Shown here: positions 1-8,884 of the stretch, in pieces | How the letters are laid out: each line of letters starts with the position of its first letter | Position numbering within the stretch: the first letter of the stretch is position 1 | Source: Kutzneria viridogrisea | GTDB taxonomy: Bacteria; Actinomycetota; Actinomycetes; Mycobacteriales; Pseudonocardiaceae | DNA length: 64,000 nt | Assembly: GCA_014138725.1 (NCBI GenBank) | Contig: JACJID010000003.1 | Span: 1 to 64,000 of the forward strand | Reading direction: 5' to 3' | The notes under the pieces: model-generated | What the model was told of the DNA's origin: nothing | The model's input: only the letters and a program-made list of their open reading frames with translations | The model's database searches: none | Position numbers and translations under genes: made by a program

Positions 1-1
1 C

Positions 2-1084
2 GAACGCTTCGCCGAGGCCGTCACCGCCACCGGCGCCGAGGTCCTGCCCTACGCCTCAGCCCTGGCCGGACGCCCACTACCGGAGGTCTTCGACCCCGAC
101 TACCTCGCCCGCGAACCCCTGCGCGCCATGATCGAGGCCATCGCCACCGTGCCCCCGATCCGCAGCCACTTCCAGCACAGACAACCCCCCGACCTGGTGG
201 TCTACGACTCCAGCACCTACGCCGCCGCCCGAGTCGCCGCCCTGACCTGGTCCCGCCCCGCCATCCAGATGTTCCCGACCTTCGCCAGCAACGAGAAGTG
301 GCAACTCGGGCCCTGGATCAAAGACGAGTTCGCCCCCGAGATCGACGAGCACCACCCGGCCCTGCTGGAGTTCTTCTACTGCATGGGCGAACTGCTGTCC
401 GGCTACGGACTCGACGACATCGACCTGGAACGGTTCCACGCCCCCTGCGAGGACCACAACCTCGTCTTCCTGCCCAAGTTCTTCCAACTGGGCAACGAGT
501 TCTTCGACGACCGGCACGAGTTCCTCGGCCCCTGCCTACCCACCAACAGCGGCGGCACGTGGCAGCCCCCGGCCAGCGGACACCCCGTCCTGGTCGTGTC
601 CCTGGGCACCGAGAAGAACAAGGACACGAGGTTCTTCCACGACTGCGCCCAGGCCTTCGCGGACCTGCCCTGGCACGTGGTCCTCACCCTCGGCGGCGGC
701 ATGACCGTGGCCGACCTGGGCCCCCTGCCCGCCAACGTCGAGGCCCACCAGTACCTGTCCCACGCCGAGGTCCTGCCGCACGCCACCGCACTGGTCGCCC
801 ACGCGGGCATGAGCACCACCATGCGCGCCCTGCACCACGGCGTCGCCCAGGTCCTGGTACCGCACACACCCGAACAACACTTCGTCGCCCGCCGCGCCGC
901 CGAACTGGGCATCGCCCGCCTCCTGCCCCGCGACCAGGTCACCGCCCACGCGGTACGCGAGGCCGTACTCGAACTCACCAGCGACGACCGAGCCCGCACC
1001 CAGATCCGGGAACTGGCCGAGCAGACGCGTGCCGCGGGCGGGGCAATGCGAGCCGCAGACCTGATCCAGGCGCGGCTCGCCTAG
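2..1084 (+). CDS. Macrolide-type (MGT/GT1) glycosyltransferase, 5' truncated
   Basis: The frame is open from base 2, so the start lies outside the window; 360 codons plus stop are present. The C-terminal donor-binding half is clear: a VLVSLGTEKNKD strand-loop start, then HAGMSTTMRALHHGV followed by VPHTPEQHFVARRAAELG. This is the classic GT-B signature of UDP-sugar macrolide/flavonoid glycosyltransferases such as OleD. The acceptor-binding N-terminal half is incomplete, so the substrate cannot be predicted. No partner gene is seen downstream; 575 bp with repeats follow. Family is confident, substrate unknown. Confidence 0.88.
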   Translation, partial: ERFAEAVTATGAEVLPYASALAGRPLPEVFDPDYLAREPLRAMIEAIATVPPIRSHFQHRQPPDLVVYDSSTYAAARVAALTWSRPAIQMFPTFASNEKWQLGPWIKDEFAPEIDEHHPALLEFFYCMGELLSGYGLDDIDLERFHAPCEDHNLVFLPKFFQLGNEFFDDRHEFLGPCLPTNSGGTWQPPASGHPVLVVSLGTEKNKDTRFFHDCAQAFADLPWHVVLTLGGGMTVADLGPLPANVEAHQYLSHAEVLPHATALVAHAGMSTTMRALHHGVAQVLVPHTPEQHFVARRAAELGIARLLPRDQVTAHAVREAVLELTSDDRARTQIRELAEQTRAAGGAMRAADLIQARLA

Positions 1085-1097
1085 CCCTAGCCTCGTT

Positions 1098-1325
1098 TCA
1101 CTTGCGCAACACGGCCCAGCACCGGTTCAGCCCCGAGAGCACCGAGTCCAGCAGCACGCGCCACGGTCTGCGCGGTGTGGCGACGCGGTGCGCCCCGCTG
1201 CCCCGCAACGGCAGCGGCTCGGGGTTGGGCCGGGCGCGACGGGTCGGCGGCCGGTTGATGTGCACGGTCTTGCGCGGCGGGCGCGCGCTGCTGCGGGAGT
1301 CGGCAGTCAAGGGTGGGTTCCACAT
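1098..1325 (-). CDS. Small basic hypothetical protein, about 75 aa
   Basis: The reading frame starts MWNPPLTADSR and ends GLNRCWAVLRK. After the first dozen codons almost every third base is G or C, as in the surrounding genes, which argues for real coding rather than a shadow frame. The protein is rich in Arg and Pro and has a hydrophobic/basic C-terminal helix (PWRVLLDSVLSGLNRCWAVL). A GTG three codons upstream (1334) is an alternative start. No Shine-Dalgarno is visible for either. I do not recognise the family. Confidence 0.45.
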   Translation of the reverse strand: MWNPPLTADSRSSARPPRKTVHINRPPTRRARPNPEPLPLRGSGAHRVATPRRPWRVLLDSVLSGLNRCWAVLRK

Positions 1326-1513
1326 CTGTGTCACGACGGAATGGCCATGATGCCGAGGATGATCATGCCTACCGACCGGTTCACGGTGATCGGTGCGATC
1401 CGGGCGCCCAACGGACACTCTGCGCTTCACCGGCACCGATCGGGCAGCATCGCCGATCCCCCAGTGGAGTGAGCCGAGCGGTCCCAAACCCACTCGCAGT
1501 GCGCCCCCACAAA

Positions 1514-1568
1514 CGCCGTGAAGGTGGCTTTCACTGCGTTGAGCGCAGTGAAAGCCACCTTCACGGCG
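1514..1568. repeat. Perfect 25-bp inverted repeat (hairpin family)
   Basis: Arms 1514-1538 and 1544-1568 are exact reverse complements around a 5-nt loop (ttgag). The arm core GTGAAGGTGGCTTTCACT resembles the hairpins at 1601-1643, 22147-22203 and 48768-48816 in layout (GAAGGTG core in the arm). No U-tract follows, so it is not a textbook intrinsic terminator. It lies in the 1085-1659 gap between two minus-strand genes. Confidence 0.8.
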
Positions 1569-1600
1569 ACTGGGGCGGGCAGGCAATGGCCGCACCCATG

Positions 1601-1643
1601 TCATGAAGGTGCCGTTCATGGCGTTGAACGCCGCGAACGGCAC
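1601..1643. repeat. Decayed copy of the GTGCCGTTC hairpin family
   Basis: Left arm TCATGAAGGTGCCGTTC is intact. The right arm retains GAACGGCAC (1635-1643) but lacks the expected CTTCATGA tail. A short inner stem GGCGTT/AACGCC remains. It compares with the perfect copy at 22147-22203 and sits just downstream of the stop of the DUF4383 gene (minus strand, 1660). Confidence 0.65.
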
Positions 1644-1659
1644 GCGACACAGCTCGGAG

Positions 1660-2064
1660 CTAGTGTTCGCCGCCCATGTGCGGGGAGGCGATCATCAGGC
1701 CGCACACCGAGGCGATGGTGATCAGCCCCAGGTGCAGGAAGTGGCTGCCCGCGTTGAAGCCGAAGGCCTGCGGCTCGCCGAGCCCGTACATGAACAGCAC
1801 GGCGAAGGCGCCGAACTGGACGATCGCGAGCAGGCCGAGCAGGGCGCGCACGACGGCCATCACGATCGACAGCACGCCGGCGGCCAGCAGGATCAGGCTG
1901 TGCACCGGGCTGAGCTGGAGGCCGATGACCGCGGTGGTCGGCTGGCTGTCGAACAGCGAGCCGTGCTGGCCGAGCGCCAGTCCGGCGGCCCCCAGGGCGA
2001 CCAACAGCACGCCCTGCACGATGAAGATCAACCGCGGTACCCGCGTGTGGTCGGCTGCTGCCAT
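1660..2064 (-). CDS. DUF4383 family membrane protein
   Basis: Start chosen at MAAADHTRVPRLIF, where hydrophobic protein begins; longer upstream in-frame sequence is not coding-like. The 134-residue product has four hydrophobic segments (roughly 10-32, 48-70, 73-95, 103-125), with short charged ends and a C-terminal HMGGEH. This matches the four-TM DUF4383 family common in Actinobacteria, whose function is unknown. Divergent from the ABC transporter operon across about 150 bp. Confidence 0.8.
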   Translation of the reverse strand: MAAADHTRVPRLIFIVQGVLLVALGAAGLALGQHGSLFDSQPTTAVIGLQLSPVHSLILLAAGVLSIVMAVVRALLGLLAIVQFGAFAVLFMYGLGEPQAFGFNAGSHFLHLGLITIASVCGLMIASPHMGGEH

Positions 2065-2215
2065 GTCCCCGTCCGTCTCCCGTGAGAATTCCCGCGCGAT
2101 CTTCGCACAGCTCTGCCAAACAGCACGTCGACACCCCGCAATCCACCGATCGGTTGACCGCGGGCTGGCGGCTCGGTCGATTCGCCGACCCGGTGCCCGC
2201 GGCGAGGCTGGACGC

Positions 2216-3130
2216 ATGGCGATCATCGAGGTCACGAACCTCCACAAGCGGTATCGCGACCACGTCGCGGTGCACGACGTGTCGCTCACCGTGCAACGCG
2301 GTGAGATCTTCGGCATCCTCGGCCCCAACGGGGCGGGCAAGACGACCACGGTCGAGTGCGTGGAGGGCCTGCGCGCACCGGACGGCGGCACCGTACGAGT
2401 GCTGGGCAAGGACCCGCGGGCCGACCGGACCCACCTGCGCACGAAGATCGGGGTGCAGCTCCAGGAGAGCCAACTGCCCGATCGGCTCAGGGTCGGCGAG
2501 GCGCTCCAGCTGTACAGCACGTTCTACCCGGACCCGGCCGACTGGCGGCGGCTGCTGTCCGACTGGGGTCTGGAAGCCAAGCGGGACACGCCCTTCGGCA
2601 AGCTCTCCGGCGGCCAGAAGCAGCGGCTGTTCATCGCGCTGGCGCTGATCGGCAACCCGGAGATCGCCGTGCTGGACGAGCTGACCACCGGGCTGGACCC
2701 GCAGGCGAGGCGGGACACCTGGCAGCTGGTGGAGGAGATCCGCGAGCGCGGGGTGACCGTGCTGCTGGTGACCCACTTCATGGCTGAGGCCGAGCGGCTG
2801 TGCGACCGCATCGCGGTGATCGACGCGGGCCGCGTGGTGGCGGTGGACACCCCGTCCGGGCTCGTCTCCCGGGTGGACGCCGAGCAGACCGTGCGGTTCC
2901 GGCCCAGCGCCCCGCTGGCCGAGCACCTGCTCACCGACCTGCCGGAGGTCAGCTCGGTGCGGCGGGTGGGCGGCCAGCTGGTGGTCAGCGGCACCGGCAA
3001 CCTGCTGCACGCCGTGACCTCGGTGCTGGCCCGCCACCAGGTGGTGGCCGCGGACCTGCGGGTGGAACAGGCCGATCTGGACGACGCGTTCGTGGCCCTG
3101 ACCGGCCGCAAGCTGGAGGAGTCGAAGTGA
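2216..3130 (+). CDS. ABC transporter ATP-binding protein (drug/antibiotic exporter type)
   Basis: 304 residues beginning MAIIEVTNLHKRY. Walker A GPNGAGKT lies at 36-43, signature LSGGQ at 130-134, Walker B AVLDEL at 151-156, D-loop GLD at 159-161 and H-loop His187. The extra C-terminal domain of about 90 residues is usual for DrrA/CcmA-like exporter ATPases that pair with ABC-2 permeases. Its stop overlaps the GTG of the permease gene (GTGA), so the two are translationally coupled. Substrate unknown; the downstream sensor pair suggests induction by envelope stress or a drug. Confidence 0.92.
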   Translation: MAIIEVTNLHKRYRDHVAVHDVSLTVQRGEIFGILGPNGAGKTTTVECVEGLRAPDGGTVRVLGKDPRADRTHLRTKIGVQLQESQLPDRLRVGEALQLYSTFYPDPADWRRLLSDWGLEAKRDTPFGKLSGGQKQRLFIALALIGNPEIAVLDELTTGLDPQARRDTWQLVEEIRERGVTVLLVTHFMAEAERLCDRIAVIDAGRVVAVDTPSGLVSRVDAEQTVRFRPSAPLAEHLLTDLPEVSSVRRVGGQLVVSGTGNLLHAVTSVLARHQVVAADLRVEQADLDDAFVALTGRKLEESK

Positions 3131-3846
3131 TCATCCGCATGGCGTTCACCGAGTTCAAGCTGTACCTGCGCGAGCCCGCCTCCGTGGCGGCCACGCTGGG
3201 GCTGCCGCTGCTGATCGTGGTCAGCTTCGGGCTGCTGATCAACCCAGGCACCGACACCAGTTCGCTGGTGACCTACTTCCCCGGCATGGCTATCGCGTTC
3301 TCGCTGGCGATCCTCTCGCTGAACCTGCTGCCGACGATCCTGGCCAACTACCGGGAGAAGGGCATCCTGCGCAGGCTGTCCACGACCCCGGTGCCCCCGG
3401 CGAGCCTGCTGCTGGCCCAGGTGGCGGTCAGCTTCGCGGTGGCGCTGGCGATGACGCTGATCGTGGTCGTGGTGGGCCACTTCGTGATCGGCTTCACGGT
3501 GCCCGCGCAGCTGGGCGGCTTCCTGCTCGCGTTCGTGCTCGGCACGCTCTCGCTGTTCACCGTTGGCCTGGTGATCGCCGCGATCGCACCCAGCGGGCGG
3601 GCGGCCACCGGCATCGGCATGCTCGTGTTCTTCCTGAACATGTTCGCGGGTGGCGTGTTCACCCCGCGCGAGACCCTGCCGGACTTCCTGAACCGGATCG
3701 GCGACTTCCTGCCGCTGGGCGCCACGCTCACCGCGATGCGTGACGCCTGGTCGGGTAGCTTCCCGCAGCCGCTGCACCTGCTGGTGATGGCTACGATCAC
3801 GGTGGTGTTCGGGCTGGCCGCGGCCGGTCTGTTCCGTTGGGAGTAG
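3127..3846 (+). CDS. ABC-2 type permease subunit
   Basis: The GTG start overlaps the ATPase stop as GTGA. The 239-residue protein has six hydrophobic segments typical of ABC-2 permeases. The first follows LYLREPASVAAT, and the conserved FLNMFAGGVFTPRETLPDFL loop precedes the final helix region. It would form a homodimer with the preceding ATPase. It is followed after 2 bp by the sensor kinase gene, making a four-gene operon. Confidence 0.9.
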   Translation: MIIRMAFTEFKLYLREPASVAATLGLPLLIVVSFGLLINPGTDTSSLVTYFPGMAIAFSLAILSLNLLPTILANYREKGILRRLSTTPVPPASLLLAQVAVSFAVALAMTLIVVVVGHFVIGFTVPAQLGGFLLAFVLGTLSLFTVGLVIAAIAPSGRAATGIGMLVFFLNMFAGGVFTPRETLPDFLNRIGDFLPLGATLTAMRDAWSGSFPQPLHLLVMATITVVFGLAAAGLFRWE

Positions 3847-3848
3847 AC

Positions 3849-4976
3849 ATGGACGGCAGGGAGCGGCTGATCTTCTCGAGCAGCGGGTACGTGCTGCTCG
3901 CGGTCTCCAGCGTGCTCGCGGCGCTGATGCCGCTCAGCGAGCCGCACGGCGGTCTGCCGCTGACCGCGGCGCTGGTGCTGGCCGCCGCGCTGTGGCTGCT
4001 GTGGACGGTGCCGGGCAAGCCCAGCCGCCCGCTGCTGTACTACGTGGTGCTCGTCGCCCTGATCGTGGCGCTGACCTGGTGCAACGCCTGGTTCGCCCTG
4101 TTCGGGTCGGTGGGCTTCGCGCACGCCTTCGGCCTGCTGTCCACGCGGTTCGTTGCGGTGGGCGTGGCCGTGCAGGCGGTGCTCTCCGCGTTCGTGCAGC
4201 ACCCCGACCAGGGCACGGCCTGGCTGCTGATCGTCAACGTGGGCGTGCCGCTGCTGTACGCGGGCCTCGTGGTCGGCCACGAGAGTGAGAAGCACAAGCG
4301 CACCAACGCCGAACTGGCCGCCGCGCTGGCGGAGAACTCCGGGCTGCACGCCCAGTTGCTGGCCCAGGCTCGGGAGGCCGGGGTGCTCGACGAGCGGCAG
4401 CGCATGGCGCAGGAGATCCACGACACGCTGGCGCAGGGCCTGGCGGGCATCGTCACGCAGTTGCAGGCCGAGGATCAGACCGGGGACCGGGCACACCTGG
4501 CCACCGCCGCGCGGCTGGCCAGGCAGAGCCTGACCGAGGCGCGGCGGTCGGTGCGCGCGCTGCGGCCCGAGCCGCTGGAGGGCACGCGGCTGCCCGAGGC
4601 GGTGGGCGCGCTGGCGGCCGACTGGTCGCGCACCGAGGGCGTACCCGCGCAGCTGCACACCGACGGTGAGCCGTGGCCGGTGCCAGCCGAGGTGGAGGTG
4701 GCGCTGTACCGGGTGGCGCAGGAGGCGCTGACCAACATCGCCAAGCACGCGCGCGCCTCACGGGCCGGTCTCACCCTGTCCTACCTGGAGGACCAGGTGG
4801 TGCTGGACGTGCGCGATGACGGGGTGGGTTTCAGCGGGCAGCCGCACGGAGACGGGTTCGGGCTGACCGTGATGCGGCAGCGGCTCGACGGGGTCGGGGG
4901 GCGGTTGAGCGTGGAGTCCGAGCCGGGCGTGGGCACGGCGATCTCGGCGAGCGTGCCGGGAGGCCGCGGTGAGTGA
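3849..4976 (+). CDS. Sensor histidine kinase (NarL-partner type)
   Basis: 375 residues. Several N-terminal hydrophobic helices (about 12-142) form a membrane sensor. A short coiled coil follows, then the HisKA_3 dimerisation motif RMAQEIHDTLAQGL with phosphoacceptor His191. The HATPase domain shows the N-box region around QEALTNIAKH (290-300), G1 box DDGVGF (323-328) and a G2 stretch near GFGLTVMRQR. The gene overlaps the next by 8 bases. The adjacent ABC exporter is the obvious regulatory target. Confidence 0.93.
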   Translation: MDGRERLIFSSSGYVLLAVSSVLAALMPLSEPHGGLPLTAALVLAAALWLLWTVPGKPSRPLLYYVVLVALIVALTWCNAWFALFGSVGFAHAFGLLSTRFVAVGVAVQAVLSAFVQHPDQGTAWLLIVNVGVPLLYAGLVVGHESEKHKRTNAELAAALAENSGLHAQLLAQAREAGVLDERQRMAQEIHDTLAQGLAGIVTQLQAEDQTGDRAHLATAARLARQSLTEARRSVRALRPEPLEGTRLPEAVGALAADWSRTEGVPAQLHTDGEPWPVPAEVEVALYRVAQEALTNIAKHARASRAGLTLSYLEDQVVLDVRDDGVGFSGQPHGDGFGLTVMRQRLDGVGGRLSVESEPGVGTAISASVPGGRGE

Positions 4977-5598
4977 GCCGATCCGGCTGTTGATCGTGGA
5001 CGACCACCCGGTCGTGCGGGACGGGCTGCGCGGCATGTTCGCCGGGGACCCGGAGTTCGAGGTGCTCGGCGAGGCCGCCGACGGGGCTCAGGCGGTGACC
5101 TACGCCGAGGCGCTGCGGCCGGACGTGGTGCTGATGGACCTGCGCATGCCCGGGGTGGACGGGGTCAGCGCGATCCGGCGCATGGCCGAGCGCGGGCTGC
5201 CCGCGCGGGTGCTGGTGCTGACCACGTACGACACCGACAGCGACGTGTTGCCCGCAGTGGCCGCCGGGGCCACCGGCTACCTGCTCAAGGACACGCCCCG
5301 GGCCGAGCTGCTGCGGGCGGTGCGGGCCGCGGCGCGCGGCGAGGCGGTGCTGTCCCCCGCCGTGGCGACCAAGCTGCTCGGGCAGGTGCGGGCGCCCGCG
5401 CGGGAGGAGCTCAGCGCCCGCGAGCTCCAGGTCCTGGAGCTCGTCGCCCGCGGCGGCACCAACCGGGAGGCCGCGGCGAAGCTGTTCATCAGCGAGGCCA
5501 CGGTCAAGACGCACCTGATCCACATCTACGCCAAGCTGGGCGTGAAGGACCGCGCGGCGGCGGTGGCGGCGGCCTTCGCGCGCGGGCTGCTGAGGTAG
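4969..5598 (+). CDS. NarL/FixJ-family response regulator
   Basis: 209 residues. The receiver domain has the acidic pair at 11-12, phosphoacceptor Asp57 (VVLMDLRMPG) and Lys107 (YLLKDTP). A LuxR-type HTH lies at about 148-205 (LSARELQVLELVARGGTNREAA ... ATVKTHLIHIYAKLGV region). The start overlaps the kinase stop by 8 bases, so kinase and regulator are coupled. Likely controls the ABC exporter operon it ends. Confidence 0.95.
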   Translation: MSEPIRLLIVDDHPVVRDGLRGMFAGDPEFEVLGEAADGAQAVTYAEALRPDVVLMDLRMPGVDGVSAIRRMAERGLPARVLVLTTYDTDSDVLPAVAAGATGYLLKDTPRAELLRAVRAAARGEAVLSPAVATKLLGQVRAPAREELSARELQVLELVARGGTNREAAAKLFISEATVKTHLIHIYAKLGVKDRAAAVAAAFARGLLR

Positions 5599-5703
5599 TG
5601 CGGCGAGGCGCCGCCTGGGCGCGGAAGGACCGGTGATGGGCGCCGGACACCGCACTAGGGGCATGATGTGGGCAGTTGTACCCGAACCGAGGAGAACACC
5701 GGA

Positions 5704-6078
5704 ATGTCTCTGACCAAGCCCGAAGTTGAGCCGCACGAGGGCGCTGCCCCGACCGACCTGCTGGTCGAGGACATCACCGTCGGCGAGGGCCCCGAGGCCG
5801 CCCCCGGCCAACTGGTCAGCGTGCACTACGTCGGCGTCGCCCACTCCACCGGCGAGGAGTTCGACGCCTCGTGGAACCGCCAGCAGGCGTTCCAGTTCCC
5901 GCTGGGCGCGGGCCGGGTCATCGCGGGCTGGGACCGCGGCGTGGCGGGCATGAAGGTCGGCGGCCGTCGCAAGCTGGTCATCCCGCCGCACCTGGGCTAC
6001 GGCGACCGTGGCGCGGGCGGCGCGATCAAGCCCGGCGAGACGCTGATCTTCGTGGTGGACCTGCTCGGCGTGAACTGA
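5704..6078 (+). CDS. FKBP-type peptidyl-prolyl cis-trans isomerase
   Basis: 124 residues beginning MSLTKPEVEPHEG; the ATG is preceded by GAGGAGAACACC. It shows FKBP core motifs: VSVHYVGV, FDASWNR, FQFPLGAGRVIAGWDRGV, GMKVGGRRKLVIPPHLGYG and GETLIFVVDLL. This is a minimal single-domain cytoplasmic prolyl isomerase without a signal peptide, probably acting as a folding helper. It stands alone, with its own leader after the two-component operon. Confidence 0.95.
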   Translation: MSLTKPEVEPHEGAAPTDLLVEDITVGEGPEAAPGQLVSVHYVGVAHSTGEEFDASWNRQQAFQFPLGAGRVIAGWDRGVAGMKVGGRRKLVIPPHLGYGDRGAGGAIKPGETLIFVVDLLGVN

Positions 6079-6139
6079 GCCCCGCCGACCGGGCCGTCAC
6101 GCCGATCGCGTCGTGACGGCCCGGCGGGACTGGGCTGCG

Positions 6140-6222
6140 GCGGCGCGGGACTCGCGTACGGCTGGGCGGGACTCGCCCGCACCCCAGCGGGACTCGCGCT
6201 CCCCTGGGCGGGACTCGCGGTG
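6140..6222. repeat. GGGACTCGCG repeat cluster A
   Basis: Four forward copies of a (G)CGGGACTCGC core plus one degenerate copy, spaced about 20 bp apart, fill the gap between the FKBP gene (+) and the GH84 gene (-). They read GGGACTCGCG on the strand of the upstream gene. See the other clusters at 16160-16285, 31550-31800, 39583-39722 and 41598-41676. Confidence 0.8.
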
Positions 6223-6228
6223 ACTGGG

Positions 6229-8829
6229 TCAGTGCGCGATGAGTTCGTTGATCACTGGTGCGGGTGAGTCCGCGGACCACAGCAGGCGCACCGAGTCGGC
6301 GCTGACCTTGGGCAGGTCCAGCTGGGTGTAGCCGCCGCCGAACCGGCCGACCGTGCGCCAGGTGCCGCCCTCGTGCACCTGCACCTGCGCGCGGCCCGCG
6401 GATCCGAGCACCACCACCCCGGTGAGCCGCTGCGAGGTGAAGCTCACGGTGAGCGCGTCACCAGTGGCCGGGGCGCCCGCCGCGCGGTAGGCCGTGTCGG
6501 GGTTGCCGTCGGCCACGGCGGGCAGGCCGGTTCCCGCGGGTCCGCCCGTGACGGCGGCCGTGGCCACCGACAGTTCGCGGACCACCAGCCAGTTGTCCTG
6601 GTCGGCGGTGGCGCGCAGCCGCACGTAGCGGGCCGTGGTGCCGGCGGGCGGGCTGGCCACCAGCTCCGGGGTGTTGCTGAACGACTGGCCGGTGGTCCAG
6701 GTGGTGCCGTCCGCGGAGTACTCGACAACCCCGCTGTGCACGTAGTCCTCCGCGCTGCCCGACTTGGCCATCAGCGCGGTGAAGGCCCCGATCGTGCGCA
6801 CCGAACCCAGGTCCACGCCCACGGTGTCGCCGACGTGCACGGGGCCGTTGCTCCAGTAGAACGTGGCGGGGTTGCCGTCGACCATGTTGGCGGGCACATA
6901 GGACTCGTAGGTGGGCAGGCTGGCCTGTGCCGTGGCCGGGACCGGGGTGATGCCCAGCGCCTTGTTGTTGTCCTGCAACACCTTCGCGATGAACTTGTCG
7001 AGCACTCCCTGACCCACCAGCACTTCCTGCTTGCTGCCGTCCAGCTTTGTGTACCGGAACGAGTGGGCCTTGGCCACCAGCCCGAGCAGCGCCTGCCGGT
7101 CCCGCCAGGCGCTGGCCCCGTCCTGGGAGCGCTGCTGCTCGACCAGGTCCAGTGCCTTGTCGGCGGCCTTCGCCCACGCCTTGGTCGCGTCCAGCCAGAG
7201 CTGGGTCTCGGTGAGGAACTGCTTGTCCGGCAAGGAATCCCGCAACTGGTCGGGGGCCTCGTCGAGCAGCTCGAACTGCTTGTGCAGTGCGGCGATGTCC
7301 CCGGTGCGCCAGAACGAGTCGATCTTCGCGGCGAGCGCAGGGGCCTGCCGCTGGTCCAGGTCGGAGGTGTAGTTCAGGTCAGCGAACAGGCGCAGCGCGG
7401 CCAGCGCGTCGGGCTCGCCACCGGCCAGCTCCGTGAGACTCGCGTCCCAGGAACGCTGCGGCTGGTAGCCCGCGCTGTTCCACACGAAGTCGGCGATGGT
7501 GAACTCCGAGATCTTGGACGCCTCGGCCTGGATCATCGGGTTCGCGGTGATGCCCGCCAGCGAGGCCGCCAGGCCGGTGCCCCGCCCCACGTAGGGCCCC
7601 AACAGCAGCTGGCCGGTGATGTAGTCGTTGACCGGGTAGTTGTCCCAGACCAGGATCTCGTGGCCGTAGACCTTCCGCGCGGCGGCGGCCTGCTCGTCGG
7701 TGATCACCGGGGCGATGAACGGGGTCCCGGTCCACTCCACCAGCACCGCGGGGTCCAGTTGGGCGGCCAGGGTGTTCTTGTACGGGGTGGCGGCCAGGTC
7801 GGAGTACTCGGTGGGCACCATCTCCAGCTTGCCCGCGCCGGGGTGCGTGGCGATGAACTCGCGCTGCACCGCGTTGAGCAGGAAGGACTGCGCGGCACCC
7901 GCGGCGGCCCCGCCGGTGCCGAACCTCGTCGCGTCGGCCGCGCAGTTCCACTTGGTGTAGCTGATGTCGTCCAGCGGCACGGCGAAGGTCCGCACACCGA
8001 TGTCCCACAGGGACTGGAACTTCGCACCGATCGCCTTGGCCTCAGCCGGATCGGAGTAGCACACCGACAGGCCGGGCGAGATCGCGTAGGTGAACTCCAC
8101 GTGGTTGGCCGTGGCGCGGTCGACCAGCCCCTTGAGCGCGGCGAGCTTGTCGGCGGGGTAGGGGTCACGCCAGCTGGCACGCAGGTACGGGTCGTCCTTG
8201 GGCGAGTACACGTAGGTGTTCATCTTGTGACGGCCGTAGAAGTCCAGCTGGTCCAAGCGGTTCGCGTCCGACCAGGGCGTGCCGTAGAAGCCCTCGATCA
8301 CTCCGCGGATGGGCAGGGTGGGCCAGTCGCGGATCTCGTACCAGCGGTTCGGTCCACTGTGGATGATCTGGCGCAGGGTCTGCGCGGCGTAGAAGGTCCC
8401 GGCCGGGTCCACCCCGTCCAGCACGATCCGACCGGTGCCCACGGCCAGCACGTACCCCTCGGCGGGCAGCCCGGTTGCGTCGTGCACGCCGAGCGCGGCC
8501 AGTGCACCGGCGGTGGCCTGGTTCTCGCCCTTGCCGCCGACGTAGACCGTCACCGGGGAGGAACCCGGATCGGTGTGCTCGTCGACCTCGCGGAGGTGCC
8601 GGACCCCGGCTGAGCGCAGCGCGGCGCGGGTCGCGGCCAGCGCCGGGGCGTCGGTGTGCGCGCCCACCACCAGCGTGGCCTGCTCGCCGAGCTGGAGCAC
8701 GCCCGATCCGGCGACGGCCTGCTGCGGTTTCGGGAAGATCGACAGCGTGGTCGGTGGTGGTGCCGCCTGCGCCGCGGGTGCGAGTGCGATCACCGGTACC
8801 AGTGCCAGCAACGCTGCGAGTACGCGCAC
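6229..8829 (-). CDS. Secreted GH84 beta-N-acetylglucosaminidase (hyaluronidase/NagJ type)
   Basis: Start chosen at the GTG preceded by GGGGGAGCT, which opens a signal peptide of about 22 residues ending in AQA. In the 866-residue protein an N-terminal alpha/beta GH20b-like domain is followed by the GH84 barrel. That barrel has GVIEGFYGTPWS (about 176-187) and the catalytic Asp pair in VPLDDISYTKW (D287, D288). The C-terminal part contains a discoidin (F5/8 type C) beta-sandwich (YESYVPANMVDGNPATFYWS) and further sugar-binding-like sequence. It probably removes GlcNAc from extracellular glycans. Confidence 0.92.
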   Translation of the reverse strand: MRVLAALLALVPVIALAPAAQAAPPPTTLSIFPKPQQAVAGSGVLQLGEQATLVVGAHTDAPALAATRAALRSAGVRHLREVDEHTDPGSSPVTVYVGGKGENQATAGALAALGVHDATGLPAEGYVLAVGTGRIVLDGVDPAGTFYAAQTLRQIIHSGPNRWYEIRDWPTLPIRGVIEGFYGTPWSDANRLDQLDFYGRHKMNTYVYSPKDDPYLRASWRDPYPADKLAALKGLVDRATANHVEFTYAISPGLSVCYSDPAEAKAIGAKFQSLWDIGVRTFAVPLDDISYTKWNCAADATRFGTGGAAAGAAQSFLLNAVQREFIATHPGAGKLEMVPTEYSDLAATPYKNTLAAQLDPAVLVEWTGTPFIAPVITDEQAAAARKVYGHEILVWDNYPVNDYITGQLLLGPYVGRGTGLAASLAGITANPMIQAEASKISEFTIADFVWNSAGYQPQRSWDASLTELAGGEPDALAALRLFADLNYTSDLDQRQAPALAAKIDSFWRTGDIAALHKQFELLDEAPDQLRDSLPDKQFLTETQLWLDATKAWAKAADKALDLVEQQRSQDGASAWRDRQALLGLVAKAHSFRYTKLDGSKQEVLVGQGVLDKFIAKVLQDNNKALGITPVPATAQASLPTYESYVPANMVDGNPATFYWSNGPVHVGDTVGVDLGSVRTIGAFTALMAKSGSAEDYVHSGVVEYSADGTTWTTGQSFSNTPELVASPPAGTTARYVRLRATADQDNWLVVRELSVATAAVTGGPAGTGLPAVADGNPDTAYRAAGAPATGDALTVSFTSQRLTGVVVLGSAGRAQVQVHEGGTWRTVGRFGGGYTQLDLPKVSADSVRLLWSADSPAPVINELIAH

Positions 8830-8884
8830 AGCTCCCCCCTTCGCCAACCCTGCAAGAGGACTAGACCAAGCCGCGACGCCCAGG

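Noticed and set aside
5599-5703. GC hairpin after the response regulator as a terminator
   Set aside because: Only about 6 bp of stem (GCGGCG/CGCCGC) and no U-tract; too weak in DNA of this composition.
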